A stretch of 31,932 bases of DNA from a virus, in IMG/VR virus record IMGVR_UViG_3300021963_000436, positions 1 to 31,932 of that record; one strand, given 5' to 3'. The notes under the pieces are model-generated. The model ran no database searches. It had not been told where the DNA came from and saw nothing but the letters and a program-made list of their open reading frames with translations. The position numbers and the translations under genes are program-made. Below are positions 16,012 to 23,296 of this stretch, one piece after another (within the stretch, counting starts at the first letter, position 1; each line of letters starts with the position of its first letter).

Positions 16012-16796
16012 TGGACCAAACTAAATTAGACTTACTAAAACACTTTATTCGCTTCTGTAAAAAGGAGTTAAACATACAGTCTTTACCTAAAATTTCAATG
16101 GTAAATGATAAGTCCTTCGTTGAAGACCGTAGATCTTTTGGTGAGTATAGTCCCGGATTAATGTCAATTAAGGTATTTTATCCAGGAAGAAACCTAGCTG
16201 ACGTTTGTAGAAGTCTTGCACACGAATTAACTCATCATCGCCAGCAAGAGTTGGATTTAATTTATGATTTAGCAGGTGAAACTGGTACAGAAATTGAGAA
16301 TGATGCTAATGCAATGGCAGGTATTATAATGAGAGAGTATGGAAGACTCAATCCCAACGTATATGATCTTGAAAATCTAAAACAAGTACCTTTAAGAGAA
16401 GTAGGAAGACTTGAAAATCCCTATCCATGGAAGTACGACTTTGTAGATGATGACGGGAACATATTTTATTCTTTTAATACCCCGGAACATACTTACAGTG
16501 TGGCATTTACCTTGCATGATGAAGATCGATACGAACTCTTTTTTAATACTGCAGGAGATATGGGACAGGATACTGGAGAGAATGTAGCTATGAGAGTACT
16601 TTCAACCGTAGGAGATATTACAAACAAGTTTATTGAGAAATATAAACCCGAAGAAGTAGTTTTTCGCCCTATTAAAACTAAAGGAGAGGGAGATGAAAGA
16701 AGATTTAGAGTATACAAAATCTACTTAGAAAAAAACTTACCTTCAGACTATAAGTTATTTACGATGGCGAATACGTTCCATCTTATGAAAAAATAA
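16011..16796 (+). CDS. Zincin-type metallopeptidase-like phage protein
   Basis: A 261-aa protein starting in a TAATG overlap with the nucleotidyltransferase gene. LAHELTHHRQ gives the HExxH zinc motif (H71, E72, H75), and EIENDANAMAG about 20 residues on supplies a probable third ligand Glu (E96), as in the IrrE/ImmA-like E-x-x-A-N pattern. The C-terminal half (from about residue 138, PYPWKYDFVDDDGNIFYSF) is an alpha/beta domain ending near YKIYLEKNLPSDYKLF; it seems typical of phage proteins but has no named function I know. It could be a virion-associated protease, a toxin-type peptidase or a structural protein with a zinc site. Peptidase activity is inferred. Confidence 0.65.
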   Translation: MDQTKLDLLKHFIRFCKKELNIQSLPKISMVNDKSFVEDRRSFGEYSPGLMSIKVFYPGRNLADVCRSLAHELTHHRQQELDLIYDLAGETGTEIENDANAMAGIIMREYGRLNPNVYDLENLKQVPLREVGRLENPYPWKYDFVDDDGNIFYSFNTPEHTYSVAFTLHDEDRYELFFNTAGDMGQDTGENVAMRVLSTVGDITNKFIEKYKPEEVVFRPIKTKGEGDERRFRVYKIYLEKNLPSDYKLFTMANTFHLMKK

Positions 16797-16802
16797 ACCG
16801 TT

Positions 16803-17405
16803 ATGGAAAATACATTAAAAAAAGAGTTTAATCCTCGCGATGTACAGAGGATGCGAAATATTATCACCGGTAATACTAACGATAGAACTCAAATACAGAC
16901 CGGATACGAGAAAAACAGTCAAGTCTATAAAGAAGGGGACGTTTGGGAAGAGAATGGAAAAAAATGGACAATTAAAAACGGAATAAAACAGTCCATAACT
17001 AAGCTTGATGAAATTAAGAAGCTTGTTGTAATACCTTTTTCTTGTCCGGAATGTAGACAAGTAATGAAAGTTAACGAGTACAACAAGAAAATGTGGGCAA
17101 TACATCAAAAGTGTTTTGACTGTGTAGTTAAGATGGAAAGTGAAATGAAACGTTTAGGAAAGTGGAATGAATACTGTGATAATATTATGAACCGAAACAA
17201 GAATGCCGAACTAGACGATCTAGAGAGAGCATTAGAGGATTGGGTTGAAGAGTCAGAAACCTTTGTATCTGAAGCTGGTGAAGTAGAGAAATGGGGGGGC
17301 GGAGATAAAAAAGCAATATACAAGCAGGTAAAAGAGGAGATTGCTGAACTAAAGAAACGCGATATTTATAATGGAAAAAAACCAGAAGAAAATGCCATTT
17401 GCTAG
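16803..17405 (+). CDS. Zinc-ribbon phage protein of unknown function
   Basis: A 200-aa protein. The N-terminal part (NPRDVQRMRNIITG, then YKEGDVWEENGKKWTIKNGI, about residues 47-66) is a pattern I associate with conserved uncharacterised T4-like phage proteins. A zinc ribbon follows: CPECRQVM (about 81-88) paired with HQKCFDC (about 100-106). The C-terminal third is acidic and helical (LDDLERALEDWVEESE). Zinc ribbons of this kind often bind nucleic acid or stabilise small domains. No catalytic motif is visible. It begins 6 nt after the metallopeptidase gene, and its 3' end overlaps the next gene. It is coding with high confidence; the function is unknown. Confidence 0.6.
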   Translation: MENTLKKEFNPRDVQRMRNIITGNTNDRTQIQTGYEKNSQVYKEGDVWEENGKKWTIKNGIKQSITKLDEIKKLVVIPFSCPECRQVMKVNEYNKKMWAIHQKCFDCVVKMESEMKRLGKWNEYCDNIMNRNKNAELDDLERALEDWVEESETFVSEAGEVEKWGGGDKKAIYKQVKEEIAELKKRDIYNGKKPEENAIC

Positions 17406-17970
17406 TAGAGCTCAACAAGAATTTATGTTCGTCAAACATCCCAAGGTTGCAAAAAAGTGGGCAAAACATACTCCTGATATTAAGAACCTACCTCAACATG
17501 TTAGTGAAGATTCTGTAATGCAAGATCATTGGGAACATCCTGGATGTGAAGATAAGATCGGCAAGATTTTCGTAGTTCTAAAGCCATCTCCTGAGTCTAC
17601 TCCAAAGGACGTAGTACACCAAACACATGCTTTTGGTATGGGACAGTACGAGCCGCAAGATGTTCATGGCGTATATATGGATAAAGATGAAGCAGATCTA
17701 GTAGCGGAAGCAGCTTGTACTGAATTGTATAAACACCTTTCAGAAGTTGAAAAGAAAAAAGATCATGTGATGAGTGAAATCGAAAAGCATATCGCTAGAC
17801 TTCAAAAAGAGATTAATTCTCACATGAAAGAAGCTACTAGCCATCCAGAACTTGCTGAAGGTCATCACCAACTTGCAGAAAAGAAGATGAATATGATTAA
17901 AGGGTTACACGGTAAACATAAAGCAGTTAAGTCTGCAAAGAAAGAATTACCTAAAAAAGACGAAAAATAA
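17392..17970 (+). CDS. Conserved phage protein MPFASRAQQEFMF-type, helical
   Basis: I place the start at the ATG at 17392 because MPFASRAQQEFMFVKHPKVA resembles the N-terminus of a common small phage family. The alternative ATG at 17371 adds 7 residues, gives a longer overlap with the upstream gene and directly follows a GATATTTATA sequence. The protein is then 192 aa. The middle contains FVVLKPSPESTPKDVVHQTH. The last ~80 residues are a Lys/Glu-rich coiled coil (SEIEKHIARLQKEINSHMKE and on), with His-rich stretches. The next gene starts in a TAATG overlap. No enzymatic motif is seen. A head-associated or scaffolding-like role is possible but speculative. Confidence 0.6.
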   Translation: MPFASRAQQEFMFVKHPKVAKKWAKHTPDIKNLPQHVSEDSVMQDHWEHPGCEDKIGKIFVVLKPSPESTPKDVVHQTHAFGMGQYEPQDVHGVYMDKDEADLVAEAACTELYKHLSEVEKKKDHVMSEIEKHIARLQKEINSHMKEATSHPELAEGHHQLAEKKMNMIKGLHGKHKAVKSAKKELPKKDEK

Positions 17971-18332
17971 TGGAACAGTACGGTACTTTTATTGGAACCT
18001 TGATGCAGAGTCGTAACCAAGCTCACATCTATCATCTTCAGACCAACTCCTATGCACAGCACGTTGCTTTACAAGGATATTACGAAGGTATTATTGATCT
18101 TATCGACGGACTAGTCGAATCTTACCAAGGACGTTATGGTATTCTCCGCGGCTATAAGATGGCAGGCGTAATTAAAGAAGACGAGAACGTTGTAACCTAT
18201 TTTGAAGGACTTGCTAAGTTTGTAGAAACTATTAGAACTCAAATTCCACAAGATTCTTATATTCAAAACCAGGTTGACGAAGTAGTCGACTTAGTTGAAT
18301 CTACTAAGTATAAGCTTAAATTTTTACACTAA
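17970..18332 (+). CDS. Dps/ferritin-like helical phage protein (DUF5856-type)
   Basis: A 120-aa all-helical protein. [20 protein letters not shown] (about residues 12-31), [20 protein letters not shown] (33-52) and QGRYGIL recall the short Dps-like or ferritin-like proteins of T4-like phages (DUF5856 in my recollection). His, Asp and Glu residues in the first two helices sit at helical spacing. Whether the protein binds metal is not known to me. The gene touches both neighbours by TAATG overlaps, so it is part of the 16.0-18.8 kb translation chain. Ferroxidase activity should not be assumed, since several classic ligands cannot be verified by eye. Confidence 0.65.
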   Translation: MEQYGTFIGTLMQSRNQAHIYHLQTNSYAQHVALQGYYEGIIDLIDGLVESYQGRYGILRGYKMAGVIKEDENVVTYFEGLAKFVETIRTQIPQDSYIQNQVDEVVDLVESTKYKLKFLH

Positions 18333-18832
18333 TGCTTGACGAAAAGAAAGGTACTTGCTGTGGTAAATGTGGACACGTTCACGTAAAAGGGACTTCATGT
18401 CCCAAACCTTTTTTAACAGGAAAAAGTCACTGTAGTAGGAGAACTAATGAAATGCATACCATGGCCGATGACGGTCCGGATGAGTTTCACCAAGTAAGAG
18501 CCGATCATGAAGAAAGCTACGAAACAGAAGACTACTGTGCATCCTGTCTTGGTGAATATCTTCTAGAATACGAACATAAGATAGAGGAAGCTGAGTATAA
18601 GGGACGAAAAGTAACTCTTGGTAAACCATTCTTAACACCCGGCGGTCCTAAAAAGAGGTCTGTATACGTTAAGAATGCTAAAGGAAATGTCGTAAAGGTT
18701 AACTTCGGTGATCCTAACATGCGAATAAAGAAATCCAATCCTGCACGCAGGAGAAGTTTTAGAGCTAGACATAAATGTGACACCCCGGGACCTCGTTGGA
18801 AAGCAAGATACTGGTCCTGTAAAGCTTGGTAA
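18332..18832 (+). CDS. Modular Cys-rich phage protein with conserved C-terminal module
   Basis: A 166-aa protein in two parts. Residues 1 to about 75 are Cys/His-rich ([15 protein letters not shown], then a later CASC) and may bind zinc. From about residue 88 ([20 protein letters not shown]) to the end lies a basic module with [20 protein letters not shown] and a C-terminal [21 protein letters not shown] recognise that module in many phages without a known role. The two parts are joined by KIEEAE, an I-x-E tripeptide of the type cut by T4 gp21 protease. The gene starts in a TAATG overlap and ends right before the next ATG. Head association is an inference. Confidence 0.65.
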   Translation: MLDEKKGTCCGKCGHVHVKGTSCPKPFLTGKSHCSRRTNEMHTMADDGPDEFHQVRADHEESYETEDYCASCLGEYLLEYEHKIEEAEYKGRKVTLGKPFLTPGGPKKRSVYVKNAKGNVVKVNFGDPNMRIKKSNPARRRSFRARHKCDTPGPRWKARYWSCKAW

Positions 18833-19231
18833 ATGATTAAGCTCGTAGACATATTAAATGAAATAATTGAAGAGAAAGACGATAGGTGTCTACGTATTGC
18901 TCGCCGTAAGTACGATAAGCCTTCTGCTTACAGATCAGGTGCTATCGTTAGATGTCGTAGAGGAGAAATTTGGAAAGGTTTAAAAGAAGAAGATCTTATA
19001 CAAGAAAAAGAATCTCTTCACAAATGGTTCTCTAGACAAGGCGGAGAAGGAGGATCAAAGGGTTGGGTCGATTGTAATACATGTCGTAAAGACCCGAAAA
19101 CAGGTAGAAAAAAATGTAAAGCATGCGGTCGTCAAAAAGGCGAAGAGAGAGCTAAGTATCCATCCTGCCGACCAACACCATCTCAATGTAGTAGATCAGG
19201 TAAAGGTAAAACTTGGGGAAAAACAAAATGA
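18833..19231 (+). CDS. Leader-bearing modular protein (DUF5872-like C-terminus)
   Basis: A 132-aa protein that starts immediately after the previous stop. MIKLVDILNEIIEE (residues 1-14) matches the leaders of the next genes and ends in L-x-E and I-x-E. A basic module, CLRIARRKYDKPSAYRSGAI (about 19-38) and CRRGEIWKGL, follows. LIQEKES then leads into a DUF5872-like module: SLHKWFSRQGG, GWVDCNTCRK, CKACGRQKGEERAKYPSC, RPTPSQC. Both modules recur in T4-like phage proteins, and neither has a function I know. The high Lys/Arg/Cys content suits a DNA-facing or zinc-binding head-internal protein. It overlaps the following gene by 4 nt when that gene starts at 19228. Confidence 0.65.
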   Translation: MIKLVDILNEIIEEKDDRCLRIARRKYDKPSAYRSGAIVRCRRGEIWKGLKEEDLIQEKESLHKWFSRQGGEGGSKGWVDCNTCRKDPKTGRKKCKACGRQKGEERAKYPSCRPTPSQCSRSGKGKTWGKTK

Positions 19232-19611
19232 TTAAGTTAATTGACATACTAAAAGAAAGTACGTTTGATTCTAAACAGCACGTAGCAATATTTACTGGTC
19301 CTGACGGAACTGCTAATGTATATAAATTAGCCGACGGTACGTATTATGCTGAAGTAGAAGGAGATCCTTCATACGATATGATAGCAAAAGATGCTATGGA
19401 GATGGCAGTTAAACTAAAAAGAGATGGCCTAACAACTCGAGTAGCAGGTGAATTAGAAGAAGGAGTTCATGATCCAGTCAAACCTGGAATTCTCAAAAAA
19501 AGACTCGGAAAACTATCATGTTCTAGAGTGAGATCGGCTAAATCCAAATTAAAAGATAAAGGAACGCATTATGCAAAAGCGTTACAGCGATATTTAAACT
19601 ATCATTGCTAA
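19228..19611 (+). CDS. Leader-bearing modular protein
   Basis: The ATG at 19228 is chosen over 19213 because it gives MIKLIDILKES, matching the previous gene's leader, and forms the usual ATGA overlap. The product is 127 aa. After the leader comes a small beta module (HVAIFTGPDGTANVYKLADG, then YYAEVEGDPSYDMIAKDAME). The sequence GELEEG then introduces a basic module: VHDPVKPGILKKRLGKLSCS, RVRSAKSKLKDKGTHYAKAL, QRYLNYHC. I recognise the latter as a widely conserved phage sequence without a known job. The L-E-E link between the two modules is a candidate prohead-protease site. No catalytic residues are evident. Confidence 0.65.
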   Translation: MIKLIDILKESTFDSKQHVAIFTGPDGTANVYKLADGTYYAEVEGDPSYDMIAKDAMEMAVKLKRDGLTTRVAGELEEGVHDPVKPGILKKRLGKLSCSRVRSAKSKLKDKGTHYAKALQRYLNYHC

Positions 19612-19967
19612 TGATCAATCCTAAAGACATAGAAGTATTTAATCGTGCAGTTAAGGGTAACTATAAGTTTAAGAAACTAAGCGATTCTTTATATTTTGCT
19701 CAGATTGACAAGAATGAATTAGGAGCTTTTAATCTAATAGTTAACGATGCTGGTATCTATTTATATGAGTATCCTGGACAGAGTGGAGTATTTTTTGAAA
19801 TAGTCTATAAATTAACAGGTGGACACTTTAGTACTGCTTTAATAGGAAAAGTAGAAAACGGTAAATTCATACAGTTTAATCTTAAAGATTTTTCTGATGA
19901 AATAACTGTTCTTCCACGGAAAGTTGAAAAACAGATAAACGATAAAATAACAAAAGCCTTAAAATGA
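19611..19967 (+). CDS. Small protein of unknown function
   Basis: A 118-aa protein. The ATG at 19611 makes the usual TAATG junction; the upstream in-frame TTG at 19605 lies inside the previous gene and is less likely. The sequence is an alpha/beta mix, with FKKLSDSLYFAQIDKNELGA (about residues 19-38), a Tyr/Gly-rich turn region (GIYLYEYPGQSG) and a basic C-terminal helix (KVEKQINDKITKALK). Unlike its neighbours it lacks an obvious L-x-E leader (MINPKDIEVFNRAVKG). It overlaps the next gene by 4 nt. I do not recognise the family. Confidence 0.55.
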   Translation: MINPKDIEVFNRAVKGNYKFKKLSDSLYFAQIDKNELGAFNLIVNDAGIYLYEYPGQSGVFFEIVYKLTGGHFSTALIGKVENGKFIQFNLKDFSDEITVLPRKVEKQINDKITKALK

Positions 19968-20710
19968 TAAAATTAAAACACCTACTTCCGGAATGTCATG
20001 AATGTGGACGTGATTGGAATCACGGACATGACCACGAAGCCGGTATGGCTAAGAACGAATTAAGAGATATGATCTCTAATGCTTCTAAGATCGATCAAAT
20101 GGTCGGTGAAAGCGATAATTTACCAGGATGGGTATCAGCTTATATTAGTCTTGCAGCCGATTATATGCATTCAGTAGCTGAATACTTGGGCGGCGAATCT
20201 AGTAGAGACGAAGAACCAGGTCCTGGATATGGAATTGAGGAAGCTAAGAAAGGTATGGGTTTCAGAGACCCTGAATTTAAAAAAGTAGCCATACCAGTAA
20301 TGAATGATATGCTGGAAGATTGCTTAGATAATTACGATGGAGATTTTGATACGTGGGCAGAATACGGAATGTCACACCCTCCTATGAATGTTCAAGATGG
20401 TCTTGCTAAGTTAGAGCAAATGAGCAATCACGAGGAAGTTGAAAAATTCAAACAAGCGGCTTACAGCCAAATTAAAAAACACTTAGAAAAAGGCTTAAAC
20501 GAAAAGAAAAAGCCATCCGCTGGTCTTACAAAAGCACAAAAATCTGATGTAGCTAAAAAAGCACATGCAGGTAAAGATATCGGTAAAAAAGGACCTGGTT
20601 TTGAGAAAATAGCTAAGGCTGCAGAAGAGAAGTATGGTTCAAAAGAAGCTGGACAGAAAGTTGCAGCAGCAGCTATGTGGAAGGGAGTTAAAGCTAGAAA
20701 GAAAGGCTAA
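19964..20710 (+). CDS. Leader-bearing three-module phage protein
   Basis: A 248-aa protein beginning MIKLKHLLPECHECGRDWNH, a leader related to those at 18833 and 19228 and ending in L-P-E, followed by a Cys/His-rich patch. A helical module follows (AKNELRDMISNASKIDQM, GWVSAYISLAADYMHSVAEY), a type I recognise from T4-like phage proteins. YGIEEAKKG separates it from a central acidic helical region. GLNEKKKPSAGLTKAQKSDV opens the final basic module (ending EAGQKVAAAAMWKGVKARKK), another sequence repeatedly found in phage proteins. The I-E-E and L-N-E tripeptides fall between modules, which suggests processing. The gene overlaps its predecessor by 4 nt. Function is unknown. Confidence 0.65.
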   Translation: MIKLKHLLPECHECGRDWNHGHDHEAGMAKNELRDMISNASKIDQMVGESDNLPGWVSAYISLAADYMHSVAEYLGGESSRDEEPGPGYGIEEAKKGMGFRDPEFKKVAIPVMNDMLEDCLDNYDGDFDTWAEYGMSHPPMNVQDGLAKLEQMSNHEEVEKFKQAAYSQIKKHLEKGLNEKKKPSAGLTKAQKSDVAKKAHAGKDIGKKGPGFEKIAKAAEEKYGSKEAGQKVAAAAMWKGVKARKKG

Positions 20711-20728
20711 CCGAAATAAATCAAAAGT

Positions 20729-21328
20729 ATGGATTTACAAAAACTTAAAGGACACGTACCTGATTCTGTGATTGCACAAATTCCAGAGGTAATGGAGAAA
20801 TTTCAAATTAACACTCCCTTACGTCTTGCACATTTTCTTGCACAATGCGGACATGAATCAGGCGGTTTTAGAGTTGTAAATGAAAATCTAAACTACAGCG
20901 CTAAAGGATTACAAGGTATTTTTAAAAAGTATTTTCCTACCGCTACCTTAGCCGAACAGTATCAACGCAAGCCTGAAAAAATTGCTAATCGCGTTTATGC
21001 TTCAAGAATGGGTAATGGAGACGAGGCTTCTGGTGAAGGATTTAAGTTTCGCGGTCGTGGTTTTATCCAATTAACAGGAAAAACTAACTACACAGCCTTT
21101 GGTAAGGCTGCAGGTGTAGACACCGTTGCAAACCCCGATTTAGTAGCAAGTAAATACCCTTTACTTTCTGCTGCATGGTATTGGAACAGTCGAAAATTAA
21201 GTGCAGTAGCCGATCAAGGTGCTGGAGATGATATAGTAACGAAAGCTACTAAGTTAGTAAATGGCGGTACGATTGGATTAGCTGATCGTATTAAGCATTT
21301 TAAAGAGTATCATAATTTACTCAAATGA
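20729..21328 (+). CDS. GH19 endolysin (chitinase/lysozyme family)
   Basis: A 199-aa single-domain protein. RLAHFLAQCGHESGGFRVVN (about residues 32-51) carries the catalytic Glu (E43) typical of family 19 glycosidases. KFRGRGFIQLTGKTNY (about 107-122) is the second hallmark block, and AWYWNSRKL (about 150-158) and TKLVNGG complete the fold. Phage GH19 enzymes cut the glycan backbone of peptidoglycan at lysis. There is no signal peptide or membrane segment, so release should need a holin, and no membrane protein gene is adjacent. It overlaps the next gene by 4 nt. The enzyme could act within the virion instead, but a lysis role is most likely. Confidence 0.88.
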   Translation: MDLQKLKGHVPDSVIAQIPEVMEKFQINTPLRLAHFLAQCGHESGGFRVVNENLNYSAKGLQGIFKKYFPTATLAEQYQRKPEKIANRVYASRMGNGDEASGEGFKFRGRGFIQLTGKTNYTAFGKAAGVDTVANPDLVASKYPLLSAAWYWNSRKLSAVADQGAGDDIVTKATKLVNGGTIGLADRIKHFKEYHNLLK

Positions 21329-21579
21329 AAAAAAGAACATTAATAAACGAAGTTAGGCAATTTAAAAAAATTGCAGGTTTACTAAAAGAAGATCACTTTT
21401 ACGCACCTGACTATCTTCTACAAATGCTAGGAAACCAAGAAGCTGTAGACAGATTGATAAGTCAGTTCGAAGAAGACCATGCTACTGTAGAAGACCCTGA
21501 AGGAGATAATGCCCGTGATTACTTATTGAGCATAGATAATCCAGAAGAGTTAATGAATGCAGTTAAAGATTACTTATGA
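21325..21579 (+). CDS. Small leader-bearing protein (KTLINEV family, copy 1)
   Basis: An 84-aa protein starting MKKRTLINEVRQFKKIAGLL followed by K-E. This leader is nearly the same as at 22096 and 22572. It holds two candidate protease tripeptides (INE and LKE). The body is acidic and helical (YLLQMLGNQEAVDRLISQFE, then DEP-type segments) and ends NAVKDYL. Apart from the leader it has no visible similarity to the other two. It overlaps the endolysin gene and the following gene by 4 nt each. A role as a small internal head protein, by analogy with T4 IPI-IPIII, is my inference. Confidence 0.6.
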   Translation: MKKRTLINEVRQFKKIAGLLKEDHFYAPDYLLQMLGNQEAVDRLISQFEEDHATVEDPEGDNARDYLLSIDNPEELMNAVKDYL

Positions 21580-22049
21580 CAAACAGAGACATAATAAGAA
21601 AGTTAATTTTAAATGAAGTCGAAAAAATGGAACCTAAAGTTCAATCTTTCGACGATGATCCTATTAACTTTATTTTACAGAAATACCCGACCCTTAAGAA
21701 GACTTTAGAAATGCTAATGACACCAGCATTCAAAGATTATATCACGGGTATTTATATTATTGCACCTAAGCCAACTACGTTTAAAATCGTATTGCATAAC
21801 GGGCAGTCTTTCCTTTTAACTTTCCTAGGTAAAGCCTACGAAGCAACTGTTGGCGGTAAGAAATTTTACCTACAAACAATAGGTGAAAGAGAAAGATGTG
21901 TGAATGCTATTGCTAGGCTTCTTGCAATTGGAAATCCAATCGAAACAAAAGGACCAGAAGGAGAGGAAAAGGTAGCTGGAGAAGAGCCGGAAGAAGGTCC
22001 TGAACCAGAAACACCAGGCGAGGCAGGTGAAGAAGAAACTGAATCTTAA
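21576..22049 (+). CDS. Leader-bearing protein with acidic tail
   Basis: A 157-aa protein. Residues 1-14 (MTNRDIIRKLILNE) form an amphipathic leader ending in I-L-N-E. The middle is an alpha/beta domain (FKDYITGIYIIAPKPTTFKI, then LHNGQSFLLTFLGKAYEATV and KKFYLQTIGERERCVNAIAR). The last ~35 residues are almost all Glu, Gly and Pro (EEPEEGPEPETPGEAGEEET) and probably disordered. The end of its coding sequence (GAA ACT GAA TCT TAA) recurs as non-coding sequence at 22511, marking a duplication. I do not recognise the domain. Function is unknown. Confidence 0.6.
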   Translation: MTNRDIIRKLILNEVEKMEPKVQSFDDDPINFILQKYPTLKKTLEMLMTPAFKDYITGIYIIAPKPTTFKIVLHNGQSFLLTFLGKAYEATVGGKKFYLQTIGERERCVNAIARLLAIGNPIETKGPEGEEKVAGEEPEEGPEPETPGEAGEEETES

Positions 22050-22161
22050 AAAATAGTTATTATTTATTATAACATTACTTAGCTTTATAAAAAAAATGAA
22101 AAAGAAGACATTAATAAACGAAGTAAAGCAATTTCAAAAGATTGCGGGTATTATAAAAGAA
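22036..22161 (+). repeat. Direct repeat, copy 1 (gap plus leader)
   Basis: This runs from the last codons of the 21576 gene through the intergenic gap into the first ~22 codons of the 22096 gene. It matches 22511-22634 with few differences: AAACTGAATCTTAAAAAATA, then TATTTATTATAACATTACTT, then the KTLINEV leader codons. The offset is about 475 bp. Confidence 0.8.
22061..22069 (+). promoter_or_regulatory. TATTTATTA intergenic motif
   Basis: A copy within the 46-nt gap before the ATG at 22096, 26 nt upstream of it. It lies inside the direct repeat. Confidence 0.35.
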
Positions 22162-22491
22162 GAGAAAAGAGAAACTTGGGCTGAAAACAACAAAAGGTTG
22201 ATGCAAGCATTTCGACAGGCAAAAATTGACCCTCAAAAACCTGCATATTGCGTTACAGGTTGGGGACGTGGACATGACGTTTATAAGGTCCCTCAAGCAC
22301 AAAATCTTCTTATTGATATAATGGAAGAAGCAGGTAAATATGAACTCGATGTAAGAATGATACAAGATCCAGAAGCTACTGCCGGTTATTACGAAGAGAG
22401 CTTTAAAGAAGTAATTGATAGAGAGCAACTAGTACCTAAACTAGAGGTTGAGTCTCAAGATGTTGAAACAGGTTGGGAAATTTGGCAATAA
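22096..22491 (+). CDS. Small leader-bearing protein (KTLINEV family, copy 2)
   Basis: A 131-aa protein starting MKKKTLINEVKQFQKIAGII followed by K-E-E. After the leader, residues about 34-80 (LMQAFRQAKIDPQKPAYCVT, then KVPQAQNLLIDI) align by eye with a segment of the 22572 protein (VQQAFQKAGIDMNKPIHVVQ, then KANPKAFLADL). The two genes are therefore paralogues with diverged bodies. The C-terminus is acidic and ends in GWEIWQ. No catalytic motif is seen. The gene is preceded by a TATTTATTA-bearing gap rather than an overlap, so it may start a transcript or a separate expression unit. A head-internal role is inferred from the leader. Confidence 0.6.
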   Translation: MKKKTLINEVKQFQKIAGIIKEEKRETWAENNKRLMQAFRQAKIDPQKPAYCVTGWGRGHDVYKVPQAQNLLIDIMEEAGKYELDVRMIQDPEATAGYYEESFKEVIDREQLVPKLEVESQDVETGWEIWQ

Positions 22492-22510
22492 GCTATTAGA
22501 ATAAGTAGGA

Positions 22511-22634
22511 AAACTGAATCTTAAAAAATAGTTGCTATTTATTATAACATTACTTACCTTTAGAAAAAAAAATGAAAAAGACATTAATAAACGAAGTTCG
22601 CCAGTTGCAGAAGATAGCTGGAATTTTAAAAGAG
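22511..22634 (+). repeat. Direct repeat, copy 2 (gap plus leader)
   Basis: The second copy of 22036-22161. Its first ~16 bases match the 3' coding end and stop of the 21576 gene but are non-coding here, which indicates a tandem duplication that carried a fragment of the upstream gene along. Confidence 0.8.
22536..22544 (+). promoter_or_regulatory. TATTTATTA intergenic motif
   Basis: A copy in the 80-nt gap before the ATG at 22572, 27 nt upstream. It is the duplicated counterpart of the 22061 site. Confidence 0.35.
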
Positions 22635-23240
22635 AACGAAGATAACGTTATTCCTGGCGGACCTGATTGGGTTTCTCTAAGTGTATTTTTAGAGGCTTTA
22701 GGTCTAAACCCTAAAGACCCTATTTTCCAAGGAGCGATGAAGAATAGAGATATTGAAGAATTACTACAGATGATAGAAGATACAGCAGGACTTGATCAGT
22801 ACACTAAGAGTGATCTAATCGATGCGATGGAAGAAGCTCAGTTCAGCCAAGATATGATTGATTTTATAATCGATGAAAATCCTTTAGTAAAAGGATTGGA
22901 AAGGGGTTTAATGGAGGATGAAAATTCTGATTCAGAGACAGTTCAGCAAGCTTTTCAAAAAGCAGGTATCGATATGAACAAACCGATACACGTAGTGCAG
23001 AGTGGAGAGGAAGAAGGAGAGCCGTTTAAAGCAAACCCTAAAGCTTTTTTAGCAGATTTAGATCAAGAAATTAAAGATTACGACGAGCAAAACGAAGACC
23101 CTGAATTTCCTTCAGGTATTGCGTATGACTACGAAGCAAGCGATATACATTCTCCAGAAGAAGCTGGATTACCGAGATCAGTAGTAGCGAAACTAGCTGT
23201 AATGTTTGGTGAAGATTTTGAATACATAATCTTCCAGTAA
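22572..23240 (+). CDS. Leader-bearing acidic protein (KTLINEV family, copy 3)
   Basis: A 222-aa acidic protein starting MKKTLINEVRQLQKIAGILK followed by E-N-E. Residues about 30-110 are helical (SLSVFLEALGLNPKDP, then NRDIEELLQMIEDTAGLDQY) and absent from copy 2. From about residue 120 (TVQQAFQKAGIDMNKPIHVV) it shares a domain with the 22096 protein. The C-terminal part (GLPRSVVAKLAVMFGEDFEY) is unique. It is the last gene before the strong hairpin terminator at 23272-23296, so it probably ends a transcription unit. No enzyme motif is visible. A head-internal role is inferred from the leader only. Confidence 0.6.
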   Translation: MKKTLINEVRQLQKIAGILKENEDNVIPGGPDWVSLSVFLEALGLNPKDPIFQGAMKNRDIEELLQMIEDTAGLDQYTKSDLIDAMEEAQFSQDMIDFIIDENPLVKGLERGLMEDENSDSETVQQAFQKAGIDMNKPIHVVQSGEEEGEPFKANPKAFLADLDQEIKDYDEQNEDPEFPSGIAYDYEASDIHSPEEAGLPRSVVAKLAVMFGEDFEYIIFQ

Positions 23241-23271
23241 ATTTAATACTAAATAACAAAATAACTTTAAG

Positions 23272-23296
23272 CCCGGCCTATAAAGCCGGGTTTTTT
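23272..23296 (+). terminator. Intrinsic terminator
   Basis: A six-bp GC stem CCCGGC (23272-23277) pairs with GCCGGG (23285-23290) around a 7-nt loop, followed by six T residues (23291-23296). In such AT-rich DNA this stands out as a Rho-independent terminator. It sits 31 nt after the stop at 23240. Confidence 0.9.

Noticed and set aside
16493-18852. Several minus-strand open frames of 60-110 codons across 16493-18852
   Set aside because: All lie opposite well-supported + strand genes with recognisable motifs (HExxH, zinc ribbon, Dps-like, Cys-rich module) and show no family features of their own.
19213-19227. Earlier ATG for the 19228 gene (adds MGKNK)
   Set aside because: The ATG at 19228 restores the MIKLIDIL leader shared with neighbours and gives the usual ATGA overlap.
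19605-19610. TTG start for the 19611 gene
   Set aside because: The ATG at 19611 forms a TAATG junction; the TTG is inside the previous gene.
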